NCBI GenBank assembly: GCA_011959805.1
Contig: BLMC01000005.1
Coordinates: 1 to 64,000 of the forward strand
From: Lachnospiraceae bacterium
GTDB taxonomy: Bacteria > Bacillota > Clostridia > Lachnospirales > Lachnospiraceae
Length of the DNA: 64,000 bases
Direction of reading: 5' to 3'
Within the stretch, counting starts at the first letter, position 1, and each line of letters starts with the position of its first letter. The translations under genes and the position numbers were made by a program. The notes under the pieces are model-generated. The model searched no databases. It saw nothing but the letters and a program-made list of their open reading frames with translations, and was not told the origin of the DNA. Positions 9,030 to 18,709 of the stretch are shown here, piece by piece.

Positions 9030-9346
9030 GAAAGGAATCCTCCTTGTACTTTATTATTGCTGTTCAAAAGAATAAAAGCAGTTAAAAACGTGTATTAAAT
9101 TTGAACAGAAATAGATTGTGGTATCATAATATTGTCTATAGTATATCATGCCCGAAGAAAAGATTATATATAAAAAATAAAAAATTTTTATTGACAATTT
9201 ATTGTAGATTTACTAGTATAATAAAATATGAATATTTTCGAGAAGGAAGTGCCAAAGAGGTATATTCGTCGGCGGTGATTTGTCCTTTGCTGTAGAAGAT
9301 TGTGTCTGCAGGAAAGGATTTTTTATAATTGGAAAGGAGTAAAAAT
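9030..9346. other. Divergent spacer before valS
   Basis: About 317 bp between the SH3 gene (minus strand) and valS. The only feature I can support is the promoter at 9191-9219; about 125 bp of leader follow with no T-box GGTACC core and no strong hairpin. Confidence 0.5.
9191..9219 (+). promoter_or_regulatory. Promoter of valS
   Basis: TTGACA (9191-9196), 17-bp spacer, TAGTAT (9214-9219); an overlapping TATAAT at 9217-9222 would give a 20-bp spacer. Confidence 0.6.
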
Positions 9347-12001
9347 ATGGGCAAAGAGTTGGCAAAGACTTATGACCCACATGGTCTGGAGGATAGGATT
9401 TATCAAAAGTGGATGGAACGAAAGTATTTTCATGCAGAAGTTGACAGGAGCAAAAAACCGTTTACAATTGTAATTCCGCCTCCTAATATTACGGGACAGC
9501 TTCATATGGGACATGCACTTGATAATACAATGCAAGATATACTGATTCGTTTTCGGCGGATGCAGGGATATAATGCACTTTGGCAGCCGGGAACAGACCA
9601 TGCTAGTATTGCTACAGAAGTCAAAATTATTGAGAAGCTGAAAGAAGAGGGAATTGACAAGCATGACTTAGGAAGAGAGAAATTTCTCGAGCGCGCTTGG
9701 GACTGGAAAAAAGAATATGGTGGACGGATTATTAGTCAGCTAAAAAAGTTGGGTTCTTCGTGTGATTGGGATAGGGAACGCTTTACAATGGATGAGGGCT
9801 GTAACAAGGCTGTGACAGAAGTGTTTTGTAAGATGCACGAAAAAGGGTATATCTATAAAGGCGCAAGAATGATTAACTGGTGTCCTATATGTAACACCTC
9901 AATCTCAGATGCGGAGGTTGAGTATGAAGAGCAGGCAGGACATCTGTGGCATATTAAATATCCTGTATTAAATAACGATGGCACAGAATCAGGAGAGTAT
10001 CTAACATTTGCAACGACACGACCTGAAACCATGTTGGGAGATACTGCGGTAGCAATTCACCCAGAGGATGAGCGATATGCGCATTTGCGTGGAAAGAAAT
10101 TGATGCTTCCTTTGATGAATCGTGAGATTCCAGTGGTGGAAGACACATATGTTGATATGGAGTTTGGGACAGGCGTAGTAAAAATTACACCTGCGCATGA
10201 TCCAAACGATTTTGAGGTTGGCAAGCGGCATAATCTCCCGCTTGTTAATATTATGAATGATGATGCGACGATTAATGAAAATGGTGGCAAATATGCAGGT
10301 ATGGATCGCTATATGGCAAGAAAGGCGATTGTCGAAGAGCTTGACGCGATGGGATTGCTTGTGAAGGTGGAGGATTATAGTCATAATGTTGGCACGCATG
10401 ACCGCTGTAAGACAACAATTGAGCCGCTTGTAAAACAGCAGTGGTTTGTTAGAATGGACAAGCTAATTCAACCGGCGGTGGAAGCAGTAAAAAGCGGCGC
10501 AATACGATTGATACCCGAGCGAATGGAAAAGACATACTATAATTGGACGGATAATATTAAAGATTGGTGTATTTCCAGACAACTCTGGTGGGGACATCGG
10601 ATTCCGGCTTACTATTGTGATGGATGTGGTGAGATTATTGTTGCAAAGGAGATGCCAGAAGTTTGTCCAAAGTGCAGCAGCGCGCATTTTACACAGGACC
10701 CAGACACCCTTGACACATGGTTTTCTTCTGCGCTCTGGCCGTTCTCAACACTTGGATGGCCTGATAAAACAGAAGAATTAGACTATTTCTATCCAACAGA
10801 TGTGCTTGTGACAGGATATGATATTATCTTCTTCTGGGTGATTCGTATGATTTTTTCGGGCTATGAACATATGGAAGAAAAGCCATTTCATACAGTGCTG
10901 TTTCATGGATTGGTGCGGGATGCACAAGGTCGTAAAATGTCAAAATCTCTTGGAAATGGTATTGACCCACTTGAGGTTATTGAACAGTATGGTGCAGATG
11001 CACTCCGAATGACATTGATTACAGGAAATGCACCTGGAAATGATATGCGTTTTTACTATGAACGAGTGGAGGCAAATCGAAATTTTGCCAATAAGATTTG
11101 GAATGCGTCTCGTTTTATTATGATGAATATGGAGGGGAAAACTGTAACAGACGCTTCGGATTCTCTCGAGCCGGCAGACCGCTGGATTTTATCAAAGCTC
11201 AATCGTCTGATAAAAGAGGTTACTGACAACATGGAGAGTTTTGAATTAGGGATTGCTGTTCAAAAAATCTATGATTTTATTTGGGATGAGTTCTGCGATT
11301 GGTATATTGAGATGGTTAAGCCTAGATTGTATAATTCTAATGATATGTGTTCCCAAAATGCAGTGTTGTGGACTCTAAAAACAGTGTTGATTGATGCGCT
11401 GAAACTTTTGCATCCGTACATGCCATTTATCACAGAGGAGATTTTCTGTACCCTTCAGTCTAAGGAAGAGTCCATTATGATTTCAAAGTGGCCAGAATAT
11501 ACAGAGGCGCGCAGTTTTATAAAGGATGAGAAAGATATTGAGATTATTAAGGAGGCTGTGCGGGGAATCAGAAATGTTCGTACAAAGATGAATGTAGTAC
11601 CTTCCAAAAAAGCACATGTCTTTGTTGTATCTGATAAAGCAGAAATTAGGAATACATTTTTAGAAGGAAAGCTTTTCTTTGCATCACTTGCCTATGCATC
11701 TGATGTGGATATTCAAGATAACAAGGATGGAATTGCAGAAGATGCAGTATCTGTTGTGATTCCCAATGCAAATATTTATATTCCTTTTGCGGAGTTGGTT
11801 GACTTAGCACAGGAGATTGCGCGCTTGGAAAAAGAAGAAAAGCGTCTGGACAATGAGCTTGCACGTGTAAATGGCATGTTGAACAATGAAAAGTTTATGT
11901 CAAAGGCACCAGCGACAAAGATTGCAGAAGAGAGGGAGAAATTAGCAAAATATGTACAAATGAAGGAACAAGTTGCAGAACGGCTTGCGCAATTGAGGTA
12001 A
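9347..12001 (+). CDS. valS: Valyl-tRNA synthetase
   Basis: An 884-aa class I aminoacyl-tRNA synthetase that charges tRNA-Val. The HIGH-type motif (HMGHA, about residue 51) and KMSKS (about 529) are intact, with the large editing insertion between them. The tRNA-binding anticodon domain is followed by the valS-specific C-terminal coiled coil ([15 protein letters not shown]). Length is normal for bacterial ValRS. The start at 9347 has AAAGGAG 5 bp upstream. There is no T-box leader, although valS is often T-box controlled in Firmicutes. The next gene starts 56 bp downstream. Confidence 0.97.
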   Translation: MGKELAKTYDPHGLEDRIYQKWMERKYFHAEVDRSKKPFTIVIPPPNITGQLHMGHALDNTMQDILIRFRRMQGYNALWQPGTDHASIATEVKIIEKLKEEGIDKHDLGREKFLERAWDWKKEYGGRIISQLKKLGSSCDWDRERFTMDEGCNKAVTEVFCKMHEKGYIYKGARMINWCPICNTSISDAEVEYEEQAGHLWHIKYPVLNNDGTESGEYLTFATTRPETMLGDTAVAIHPEDERYAHLRGKKLMLPLMNREIPVVEDTYVDMEFGTGVVKITPAHDPNDFEVGKRHNLPLVNIMNDDATINENGGKYAGMDRYMARKAIVEELDAMGLLVKVEDYSHNVGTHDRCKTTIEPLVKQQWFVRMDKLIQPAVEAVKSGAIRLIPERMEKTYYNWTDNIKDWCISRQLWWGHRIPAYYCDGCGEIIVAKEMPEVCPKCSSAHFTQDPDTLDTWFSSALWPFSTLGWPDKTEELDYFYPTDVLVTGYDIIFFWVIRMIFSGYEHMEEKPFHTVLFHGLVRDAQGRKMSKSLGNGIDPLEVIEQYGADALRMTLITGNAPGNDMRFYYERVEANRNFANKIWNASRFIMMNMEGKTVTDASDSLEPADRWILSKLNRLIKEVTDNMESFELGIAVQKIYDFIWDEFCDWYIEMVKPRLYNSNDMCSQNAVLWTLKTVLIDALKLLHPYMPFITEEIFCTLQSKEESIMISKWPEYTEARSFIKDEKDIEIIKEAVRGIRNVRTKMNVVPSKKAHVFVVSDKAEIRNTFLEGKLFFASLAYASDVDIQDNKDGIAEDAVSVVIPNANIYIPFAELVDLAQEIARLEKEEKRLDNELARVNGMLNNEKFMSKAPATKIAEEREKLAKYVQMKEQVAERLAQLR

Positions 12002-12057
12002 ATCGTGTTACAATAAAGACATAAGAGGGCGGTTTATGCCTTCTCGGAGGTGAGCAG

Positions 12058-13443
12058 ATGGTTAATGTCAAATCTTATGTCAGAATAGCAGATGATAAAA
12101 CTGAAGCGTGGCTTTACTTGTGCGCGCCCGAAGAAGGCACAAGGTACGAGAAGCCTGAGATTATACGATATCTTCAACTAAACGGGGTAGTTGCAGGTAT
12201 CAATGAGTCGCATGTTGCGGCGATGTGTAAGAAACAAATCTATGAACGTGAGGTAAAGATTGCATCTAGTGAAAAAGGAGATCCAGGAAGTGTAGGGCGA
12301 TTTGAGTTTTTCTTTAACACAGAAAAACCAAAGCCAGAGATTCGCAAGGATGGTACAGTGGACTACAGGAGTATGTCTTTGATACAGAATGCTGAGGAAG
12401 GACAATTGCTTGCAGTATATCATCCAGCGATTCAGGGTACTGCTGGAAGGGACGTTACGGGTGCGGTCGAAAAGGCGAATACATATAAGGAGCTTCGACC
12501 ACTCACTGGAAAGGGCATCAGCAACGAGGAAGATCCAAACAAGTATTATGCAGCAAAATCAGGTAAAATTGAGTATGATGGCGATAATAAATTGTCTGTG
12601 GTAGAGGTATATGAAGTACAAGGTGGATGTGACTATGCAAATAATGCACTTGTTGATTTTAACGGGGATGTTATTATTCATGGAAATGTAGAGGCAGGAG
12701 TTACGATTCATGCTGGAAAGAGCCTTACGGTTGATGGTGTAGTAGAGTCAGCGAACATAACAGCAGGAGGTACAGTCTGCCTGAAACGCGGTATGCAAGG
12801 GGCAGGAAAAGGAGCAATTGTTGCTGGAGGAGACATTTTCACAGAATTTATTGAATATGCAAATGTTAGTGCTGGCGGAAGCGTTCAGTCAAATGTTATT
12901 TTGAATTCAAAGGTTACTGCGGGTGATCAGATTACACTTACAGGAAAGAAAGGGTTGATTGCCGGGGGATATGTGCACGCAATGATGGGAGTTAGCTGTC
13001 AGAACGCGGGCAATATGTCTGAGATTAAGACAGGAATTCATGTAGGGGTAATGCCAGAGATTATGGAGAAACGCATAGAAATGAATGAGCAGTACAATAA
13101 GCTCAATCAGGAACTCGATGAAGTGGCATCAGGAATGGCAAAGATTTTGAGAGTTAGACAACAGACAGGGGAGCTTAATGAACAGTTGCAGGCACATCTC
13201 AATGATCTTAAAGTCAGAAAAAACCAGATTTATGTGAAGTGCATGACGGCAAAGAGACAGGCCGACGAGCTAGAGAATACAATATTGAAATCAAGAGAAG
13301 CCAAGATTAAAATTAGCGGAAATATTTATAAAGGTACTGTGATTAGTATTGATGATAACAGGATGGTCATTAATCGTGATACAAGTTTTATGGAGTATTC
13401 TGCGCAGAATGGTGTGATTGTCGGGACAGTAGTGGTTATTTAA
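12058..13443 (+). CDS. FapA-family (DUF342) protein
   Basis: A 461-aa cytoplasmic FapA/DUF342 protein. The N-terminal half has the family's charged domain; the middle (about 200-330) is a right-handed beta-helix of short repeats (DFNGDVIIHGNVEAG, LTVDGVVESANITAGG, GGDIFTEF), followed by a coiled-coil (about 338-430) and a short beta-strand end. FapA proteins have been linked to flagellar assembly and surface-related processes, but their biochemical role is not established. GGAGG lies 5 bp before the ATG. It follows valS closely and ends at a strong terminator (13481-13512). The sigma-D-like promoter at 18.6 kb suggests the organism is or was motile. Confidence 0.8.
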   Translation: MVNVKSYVRIADDKTEAWLYLCAPEEGTRYEKPEIIRYLQLNGVVAGINESHVAAMCKKQIYEREVKIASSEKGDPGSVGRFEFFFNTEKPKPEIRKDGTVDYRSMSLIQNAEEGQLLAVYHPAIQGTAGRDVTGAVEKANTYKELRPLTGKGISNEEDPNKYYAAKSGKIEYDGDNKLSVVEVYEVQGGCDYANNALVDFNGDVIIHGNVEAGVTIHAGKSLTVDGVVESANITAGGTVCLKRGMQGAGKGAIVAGGDIFTEFIEYANVSAGGSVQSNVILNSKVTAGDQITLTGKKGLIAGGYVHAMMGVSCQNAGNMSEIKTGIHVGVMPEIMEKRIEMNEQYNKLNQELDEVASGMAKILRVRQQTGELNEQLQAHLNDLKVRKNQIYVKCMTAKRQADELENTILKSREAKIKISGNIYKGTVISIDDNRMVINRDTSFMEYSAQNGVIVGTVVVI

Positions 13444-13480
13444 AATGCTATTGTACATTCCATTATAAGTTTAAGGCATA

Positions 13481-13512
13481 AAAAGGTTCGCGCCCAGGGG
13501 CGGGCCTTTTTT
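13481..13512 (+). terminator. Rho-independent terminator of the valS-fapA unit
   Basis: AAAAGG (13481-13486) pairs with CCTTTT at 13505-13510 around a GC-rich inner stem; six T end at 13512. The repeat motif ATGCACATG starts at 13513. Confidence 0.75.
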
Positions 13513-13650
13513 ATGCACATGACACCCAGAGAAAAAATATCAACAGAGCTAACGTGTACCTGGTACACGAGTAAAGAGAAGGAAACTTTTTTGCTGGATT
13601 GTATGTAAGCATTTAATACAAATGTGTCAGCGAAAACTAACAAATGTTCA
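13513..13650. repeat. Intergenic palindromic repeat copy
   Basis: Begins ATGCACATGACACCC directly after the terminator, then GTGTACCTGGTACACGAGTAAAGAG (in part a palindrome) and a GTGTCAGCGAAAACTAACA segment similar to the GTCAG/CTGAC module of the other copies. Confidence 0.55.
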
Positions 13651-13712
13651 ATGTGCGATGAAAGGAAGATGGAACTTCTCTATTTGATGATGCTCTATAT
13701 AGAGGAAGAACT

Positions 13713-15101
13713 ATGAAAGAACATCTAATACAAAGTTATATTGCAGCGGAACAATTTCTAGCGGAAGTTCCAAAGTTTACAAAAAAGAACCCTCTGGAAG
13801 ATACGAAAGGATTTTATGAATTTATACAGAATTGTGAAGATGGAAAATACTGTGAAGAACGTTTGGGGAAGATTATTCATGTAGCAGGAACCAATGGCAA
13901 AGGGTCTGTATGTGCTTATTTGCAGAGTATATGTACGAAATGTGGTTATCGAACAGGTATGTTTACTTCTCCTCATCTGGTAACAACGCGAGAAAGATTT
14001 TCTATCAATAAAGAAATTTTGTCCGAGGAGGAATTTGTGGAAGCATTTCACTGGCTAGCAGATCAAGTTACAGCATATCATGCAATTCAGCCAGATTATA
14101 ATCCAACGTATTTCGAGCGATTATTTTTTATGGGAATATATGTATTTGCGAAGGCTCAAATTGATATCTTAATCTTGGAAACAGGGCTTGGAGGACGTTT
14201 GGACACGACAAATATAATAAAAAATCCTATTTTGACAGTGATTACAGAGATTGGTATGGACCACATGGAATATCTTGGAAATACAATTGAAAAGATAGCA
14301 GCTGAGAAGGCGGGCATTTTAAAACCCGGAGTGACAGTCATATTTTCGGATAGAAAAAAGACGGCTTCGGCAGTTATCTGTAAAAAAGCAGAGGAACTTG
14401 GCTGCAAATGTTATGCAGTGTCAGAAAATGACTATAAAATCAATGAAATTCAGAAAAAATTCATTGATTTTTCTGTTGCCAGTCGTTATTATGATTATGG
14501 TAGACTGTTCATCAGGACAACAGCAGTCTATCAAGTAGAGAATGCAGCAATCGCAATTTGCGCTTCCGAGTTATTAAAGAGAGAATGTGGTTTTGAGAAG
14601 ATTACCACAGCATCTATTAAAATTGGGATTGAAAAGATGTATTGGGCTTGCCGAATGGAGGAAGTGCAGCCAAGAGTATTTATTGACGGTGCACACAATG
14701 AAGATGGAATTGCGGCATTTGTGCAATCGTTAAGGCAGGCACCATATGATACAGATAAGAAAAATGAGTTTGATAAGCGGTGTGTGCTTATATTTTCTGT
14801 GGTGAAAGATAAACAATATGATAAAATGATAGAAATGCTTTGTGGGCTTTCTATGGTTACGGATTTTGTGATTACACAAATTCCGGGGGAGCGGGGAGCT
14901 AATTTGGCAGAGCTGAGGAGTATATTTGGTAAGTGTGCTGGCAAGAATGTGCGGGGAATATATACTTATGAAAAAATAGAAGATGCAGTTGCATTTGGTT
15001 TGTCAATCAAGGAAAAATTCGGCAGAGTATATATTGTTGGGTCGCTGTATCTGGCGGGAATTGTGGAGGATTTATTTGCTAGTAGCAGTGGAACGACGTG
15101 A
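13713..15101 (+). CDS. folC: Folylpolyglutamate / dihydrofolate synthase
   Basis: A 462-aa Mur-ligase-family enzyme that adds glutamate to folates (and, if bifunctional, to dihydropteroate). The ATP-binding P-loop HVAGTNGKGS is at about residues 55-64, with the family TSPHLVTTRERFSIN motif, the central GLGGRLDTTN segment and the C-terminal domain with DGAHNEDGI. Length is somewhat over the usual 420-440 aa. The ribosome binding site is weak (GAGGAAGAACT). A 49-aa ORF and a TPR protein follow closely on the same strand. folA lies elsewhere in the window (31 kb). Confidence 0.92.
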   Translation: MKEHLIQSYIAAEQFLAEVPKFTKKNPLEDTKGFYEFIQNCEDGKYCEERLGKIIHVAGTNGKGSVCAYLQSICTKCGYRTGMFTSPHLVTTRERFSINKEILSEEEFVEAFHWLADQVTAYHAIQPDYNPTYFERLFFMGIYVFAKAQIDILILETGLGGRLDTTNIIKNPILTVITEIGMDHMEYLGNTIEKIAAEKAGILKPGVTVIFSDRKKTASAVICKKAEELGCKCYAVSENDYKINEIQKKFIDFSVASRYYDYGRLFIRTTAVYQVENAAIAICASELLKRECGFEKITTASIKIGIEKMYWACRMEEVQPRVFIDGAHNEDGIAAFVQSLRQAPYDTDKKNEFDKRCVLIFSVVKDKQYDKMIEMLCGLSMVTDFVITQIPGERGANLAELRSIFGKCAGKNVRGIYTYEKIEDAVAFGLSIKEKFGRVYIVGSLYLAGIVEDLFASSSGTT

Positions 15102-15127
15102 TTCATGGCGGCGTTTGGAGGAGTATT

Positions 15128-15277
15128 ATGATAGATTTTGAAGAAGAGTTAAAGAAATTTCATCCCAGCCTAGAAATCGAGGATGTGGAGGATGCAATAT
15201 ATAATCAAGATGTGACAGACCTTGCAGATGTTTTGGTAAAACTTGTCAAGGAATCGAAAGAATCAGAAGAAGAGTAG
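15128..15277 (+). CDS. 49-aa acidic hypothetical protein
   Basis: A short gene between folC and the TPR gene. It encodes 49 residues rich in Glu and Asp (starting MIDFEEELKKFHPSLEIEDV), predicted helical. GGAGGAG lies 5 bp upstream of the ATG, spacing to folC (26 bp) and to the next gene (11 bp) is operon-like, and the reading frame is compact, so I consider it real. It is not a recognised family. Confidence 0.65.
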   Translation: MIDFEEELKKFHPSLEIEDVEDAIYNQDVTDLADVLVKLVKESKESEEE

Positions 15278-15288
15278 GAGAGCTTGAG

Positions 15289-16680
15289 ATGTATTGCTTT
15301 AATTGTGGATGTTTGTTGTCGGAGAAGGATTTTTGTACTGGGTGCGGCGCAGATGTAGTATTGTATAAAAAGATTATGTATGCTGCCAATCGATTTTATA
15401 ATGATGCGCTGGATAAAGCGAAAGTGAGAGATTTGTCGGGTGCAGTTTTAAGTCTGCGCCAGTGTCTAAAATTAAATAAATATCATATTGATGCGAGAAA
15501 CTTACTTGGACTGGTATATTTTGAGCGCGGAGAAGTAGTAGCGGCGTTAAGTGAATGGGTGATGAGTAAGAACGTTCGAGGTGAGAAAAATATTGCGAAC
15601 GATTACATAGATATGATACAGAATAATCCTGGAAGGCTAGATTCCTTTAATCATACGATTAAGAAGTATAATATGGCGCTAAATTACTGTCAGCAGGGCA
15701 GCCTTGACTTGGCGGTGATACAACTTAAGAAAGTGGTTTCAATGAACCCGCGACTTGTGCAGGCAAGACAATTGCTGGCGCTTTTGTATTTGAATACGCA
15801 AGAGTGGGACAAGGCTAAAAAGGAGCTTGATAAAGCTCTCAGTATAGATACAAACAATACAATTACGCTGCGCTACCTAAAAGAAGTTGAGGAAATGACA
15901 CCCGCAGATGAGGAGCGTGTGCGCAAAAAGAAAGAAGCTGTGGTTTACCAAAGTGGCAATGAGACAGTAATCCAGCCAGTTGGGAAGAAAGACAGAACTG
16001 CTTTTCAGACAGTAGTAAATATGTTGATTGGTGTGGCAATCGGTGTGGCAAGCGCATGGTTTTTAATTCTTCCGTCAAAGATACAAAAAGCACAAACAGA
16101 AGTCAATGAGAAGTACAAAGTGGTGAGTGAACAGTTGGATGCAAGGACTGTACAGATTGATGAATTGACTGCGCAGATTAAAGAACTGACACAAGAGAAG
16201 GATTCTTTGACAAGCAGCTTAACAGAGGCTCAAGCAAATAAGGTACAGTTGATGGCAAATACACAGCTGATTGAAGCGGTCCTAATGAATATGAATGGAA
16301 CAGGAGATGAGATGGCTGTGGCAGAACTTTTAGAACAGATTGATGCAGAGTATCTCCAAAATGATGCCACAGATAGTTATAAGGCACTCTATGAAGCTCT
16401 TCGCAACGACGTCAGTAAAGTCGTGGCCAGAAAAAGTTATAACATAGGTTACGATGCGTACCGGTCGGAGGATTATGATACTGCTATCAAGAATCTTGAA
16501 CGAGCTTATGCATACGACCCAACAAATGGCGAGGCGTTATATAATCTTGGAAACTCGTACAATAAAAAGGGGAATCTGGACAAGGCAGTTGAAATATACG
16601 AGCAGGTAGTGGAACTTTTTCCAAATACAGCAAAGGCAAGAAAGTCCCAGAGCTACATAAAAGAAATCAAAGGTGAATGA
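15289..16680 (+). CDS. Zinc-ribbon, TPR-repeat membrane protein
   Basis: A 463-aa protein. It starts with a CxxC...CxxC zinc ribbon (Cys3, Cys6, Cys16, Cys19), then a cytoplasmic block of TPR-like repeats (about 25-205), one membrane helix (about 242-262), a coiled coil (about 265-330) and a second TPR block (about 380-455, SYNIGYDAYRSEDYDTAIKNLERAY). TPRs flank the membrane on both sides, suggesting a scaffold that links cytoplasmic and extracellular partners. No enzymatic motif is visible. It is probably cotranscribed with folC and ends at the terminator at 16700-16736. Confidence 0.75.
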   Translation: MYCFNCGCLLSEKDFCTGCGADVVLYKKIMYAANRFYNDALDKAKVRDLSGAVLSLRQCLKLNKYHIDARNLLGLVYFERGEVVAALSEWVMSKNVRGEKNIANDYIDMIQNNPGRLDSFNHTIKKYNMALNYCQQGSLDLAVIQLKKVVSMNPRLVQARQLLALLYLNTQEWDKAKKELDKALSIDTNNTITLRYLKEVEEMTPADEERVRKKKEAVVYQSGNETVIQPVGKKDRTAFQTVVNMLIGVAIGVASAWFLILPSKIQKAQTEVNEKYKVVSEQLDARTVQIDELTAQIKELTQEKDSLTSSLTEAQANKVQLMANTQLIEAVLMNMNGTGDEMAVAELLEQIDAEYLQNDATDSYKALYEALRNDVSKVVARKSYNIGYDAYRSEDYDTAIKNLERAYAYDPTNGEALYNLGNSYNKKGNLDKAVEIYEQVVELFPNTAKARKSQSYIKEIKGE

Positions 16681-16699
16681 TTGTACACCATAGAGATAC

Positions 16700-16736
16700 A
16701 AAAGAAGACATACCAGAAAGGTACGTCTTCTTTTTT
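16700..16736 (+). terminator. Rho-independent terminator
   Basis: AAAGAAGAC (16701-16709) pairs with GTCTTCTTT, then a T-run ending at 16736; followed at once by the repeat motif ATGCACACGG. Confidence 0.8.
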
Positions 16737-16920
16737 ATGCACACGGACGCGGAAAGGCAATATGCAGTGAAAGCTGCTTGCATCCGGCGCGAGTAGGGAA
16801 GATAAACCTTCCCTACTCGATTGCACACAGGCGTCTAAAGGAAAAATGTCAGCAAAGACTGACAGGTGCCCGGCAGGCAAGTAGTGGAAAATAAACCTTC
16901 TACTTAATTGCACACGCGGG
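16737..16920. repeat. Intergenic palindromic repeat, longest copy
   Basis: About 185 bp. It contains ATGCACACGGACGC, a hairpin of GAGTAGGGAAG and CTTCCCTACTC around ATAAAC, GATTGCACACAGGCGTC, a TGTCAGCAAAGACTGACA stem, GGTGCCCGGC and a second degenerate AAGTAG...CTACTT hairpin with GATTGCACACGCGG-like end. It appears to be two copies arranged head to tail. Confidence 0.75.
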
Positions 16921-16990
16921 TAAAGAGAAAAAGCTATTATATGGCGCAGAAATAGAAAGACAAAATATATTTTAGAATGGAGGGGCATGA

Positions 16991-17308
16991 ATGGAACAAA
17001 ATATGGAGGAATATGCAATTATTGATAACTATCTATGCATAAAAATGCCACAGGAAGTAGATCATCACGGTGCAGCTGGCATTCGAGAGTGTGCAGACCG
17101 ATTGATTTTGGATGATAAAGTAAAGAATATTGTGTTTGACTTTGAAAACACAACTTTTATGGATAGCTCTGGTCTTGGAATTATTATAGGGCGGTATCGT
17201 AAAATCTCCTGTTTTGGTGGAAAAGTGTATGCGATAAACACAAGTGAACGCATCAATAGAATTTTAAAGGCATCTGGAATGTCAGCGATTATAGAAATTC
17301 TAGCGTAA
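16991..17308 (+). CDS. spoIIAA: Anti-sigma F factor antagonist (STAS domain)
   Basis: A 105-aa STAS-domain anti-anti-sigma factor. The phosphorylated serine is expected in MDSSG (Ser59, matching B. subtilis Ser58). When dephosphorylated in the forespore it binds SpoIIAB and frees sigma F. Length is slightly short of the usual 115-118. GGAGGGG lies 5 bp upstream. It is the first gene of the conserved spoIIA operon, 35 bp before spoIIAB. Confidence 0.92.
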   Translation: MEQNMEEYAIIDNYLCIKMPQEVDHHGAAGIRECADRLILDDKVKNIVFDFENTTFMDSSGLGIIIGRYRKISCFGGKVYAINTSERINRILKASGMSAIIEILA

Positions 17309-17343
17309 GGAGTTACTAATTTAAGAAGGGAATAGGATTTTAT

Positions 17344-17838
17344 ATGGAAACTTTAAAGAATCAAATTTGTATGGAATTTGAGGCCATATCAGAAAATGAA
17401 AGATTGGCAAGAGTTGTGATTGCTGCATTTCTTGCCGGAATCGATCCAACAATCGATGAGTTAGAAGATGTGAAGACAGCGGTGTCGGAGGCTGTCACAA
17501 ATGCAATTATACATGGTTACAAGGAACGTGGTGGAAAAGTGATTCTGCGTGCGACTATTTCTGCGGATGGCGAACTTGCAGTTGATATTATTGACCATGG
17601 AGTAGGGATTATAAATGTAGAACAGGCAATGCAACCACTTTTTACAACGGGTACACCGAACGAGCGATCGGGTATGGGATTTTCATTTATGGAAGCATTT
17701 ATGGACAGATTGGATGTGGAGAGTCGTCCAGGAGAAGGAACTTGTGTACATATGTGGAAACGTTTTGAAGAGAGAAAACCAGTTGAAACAAAACCAATTC
17801 TCCAAGCAGCAGTGTGGAATAGAAGTGGTAGGGAATAA
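17344..17838 (+). CDS. spoIIAB: Anti-sigma F factor / serine kinase
   Basis: A 164-aa GHKL-type serine kinase that phosphorylates SpoIIAA and holds sigma F inactive. The N-box (SEAVTNAIIHGY, about 49-60), G1 box (DHGVGI) and G2 box (SGMGFSFMEAFMD) are all present. The protein is about 20 residues longer than the B. subtilis form, with a basic C-terminal tail. It sits between spoIIAA and sigF, 3 bp from the latter. Confidence 0.92.
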   Translation: METLKNQICMEFEAISENERLARVVIAAFLAGIDPTIDELEDVKTAVSEAVTNAIIHGYKERGGKVILRATISADGELAVDIIDHGVGIINVEQAMQPLFTTGTPNERSGMGFSFMEAFMDRLDVESRPGEGTCVHMWKRFEERKPVETKPILQAAVWNRSGRE

Positions 17839-17841
17839 CAT

Positions 17842-18558
17842 ATGGAAGAAAAGGAGCTTTTTATTCGGGCACAGAGAGGAGATAAGGAAGCAAAAGAACT
17901 ACTTTTTCATAAGAATATAGGTCTTGTGCATCATGTGACAAAACGTTATCTTAACAGAGCTGGAATTGAGACAGAGGATTTATTTCAGATTGGATCGATG
18001 GGGCTTATTAAGGCAATTGAAAAATTCGATGTCGATTATGGAGTATGTTTTTCAACGTATGCAGTACCCGTGATTGTAGGAGAAATTCGGAGGTTTTTGC
18101 GGGATGACAGTATTATAAAAATCAGTAGAAGTATCAAGGAAAATGGAAAGCAGATAAGCTGGATTCGGGAGGCATTCTGGCAGAAAATGGGCAGAGAGCC
18201 AACAATTTCAGAACTTGCACAGGATTCTGGAATTGCTGTGGAGGATATTATAACAGCGCTTGAAGCGTGTCGAGAAGTAGAGTCAATCTATAAGACTGTA
18301 TATTCAGATGATGGAAATGAGACACTTTTGGTAGACATGCTTGGAAGAGAAGGTGAGAGTGATGAAATTGTGAATCGAGTGCTTCTGGAAAAGTTACTTA
18401 GTGTTCTTGACGAGCGCGAGAAGAATTTAATCTGGTTGCGGTATTTTGAGAATAAAACGCAGATGCAGGTTGCCGGAGATTTAGGGATGAGTCAGGTTCA
18501 AGTCAGTCGCATGGAGAAAAAAGTGCTACTTCGATTAAGACAGGAAGCGATGGCCTAA
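17842..18558 (+). CDS. sigF: Sporulation sigma factor F
   Basis: A 238-aa sigma-70 family factor with regions 2 (GLVHHVTKRYLNRAGIETEDLFQIGSMGL-type core), 3 (SRSIKENGKQISW) and 4 (ENKTQMQVAGDLGMSQVQVSRMEKK helix-turn-helix). Order and spacing with spoIIAA and spoIIAB identify it as the early forespore sigma factor. Its presence argues that the organism carries a sporulation programme or descends from a spore former. Confidence 0.93.
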   Translation: MEEKELFIRAQRGDKEAKELLFHKNIGLVHHVTKRYLNRAGIETEDLFQIGSMGLIKAIEKFDVDYGVCFSTYAVPVIVGEIRRFLRDDSIIKISRSIKENGKQISWIREAFWQKMGREPTISELAQDSGIAVEDIITALEACREVESIYKTVYSDDGNETLLVDMLGREGESDEIVNRVLLEKLLSVLDEREKNLIWLRYFENKTQMQVAGDLGMSQVQVSRMEKKVLLRLRQEAMA

Positions 18559-18610
18559 TAATACAAATTTTCTTCGACTAAGATAAATAGGATTCATTAC
18601 AGAACACTAT

Positions 18611-18637
18611 TAAGTTTGGTAGGAAAAATGCCGATAT
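18611..18637 (+). promoter_or_regulatory. Sigma-D / FliA-type promoter
   Basis: TAAG (18611-18614), 15-bp spacer, GCCGATAT (18630-18637). This matches the motility sigma factor consensus TAAA-N15-GCCGATAT in all but one base, and lies about 72 bp upstream of the DUF6033-like gene. Confidence 0.65.
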
Positions 18638-18709
18638 TAAGAATAACTGGAAATATAGGGAAAGGAATTCCTATATGTAAAATAGATTATTTTATAAAGA
18701 AAGGCTGGT

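Larger units (their letters stand above)
16681..16990. other. Spacer with terminator and repeat before spoIIA
   Basis: About 310 bp without a gene; occupied almost entirely by the terminator and the repeat copy listed separately, leaving about 65 bp of AT-rich sequence before spoIIAA. Confidence 0.6.

Noticed and set aside
8599-9075. Gly/Val/Ser-rich plus-strand frame opposite the SH3 gene
   Set aside because: Antisense shadow of the Pro/Ser/Thr/Glu repeats; low complexity and no start signal.
9030-9346. T-box upstream of valS
   Set aside because: No GGTACC-type core, no specifier-like motif and no terminator hairpin; only a promoter is supportable.
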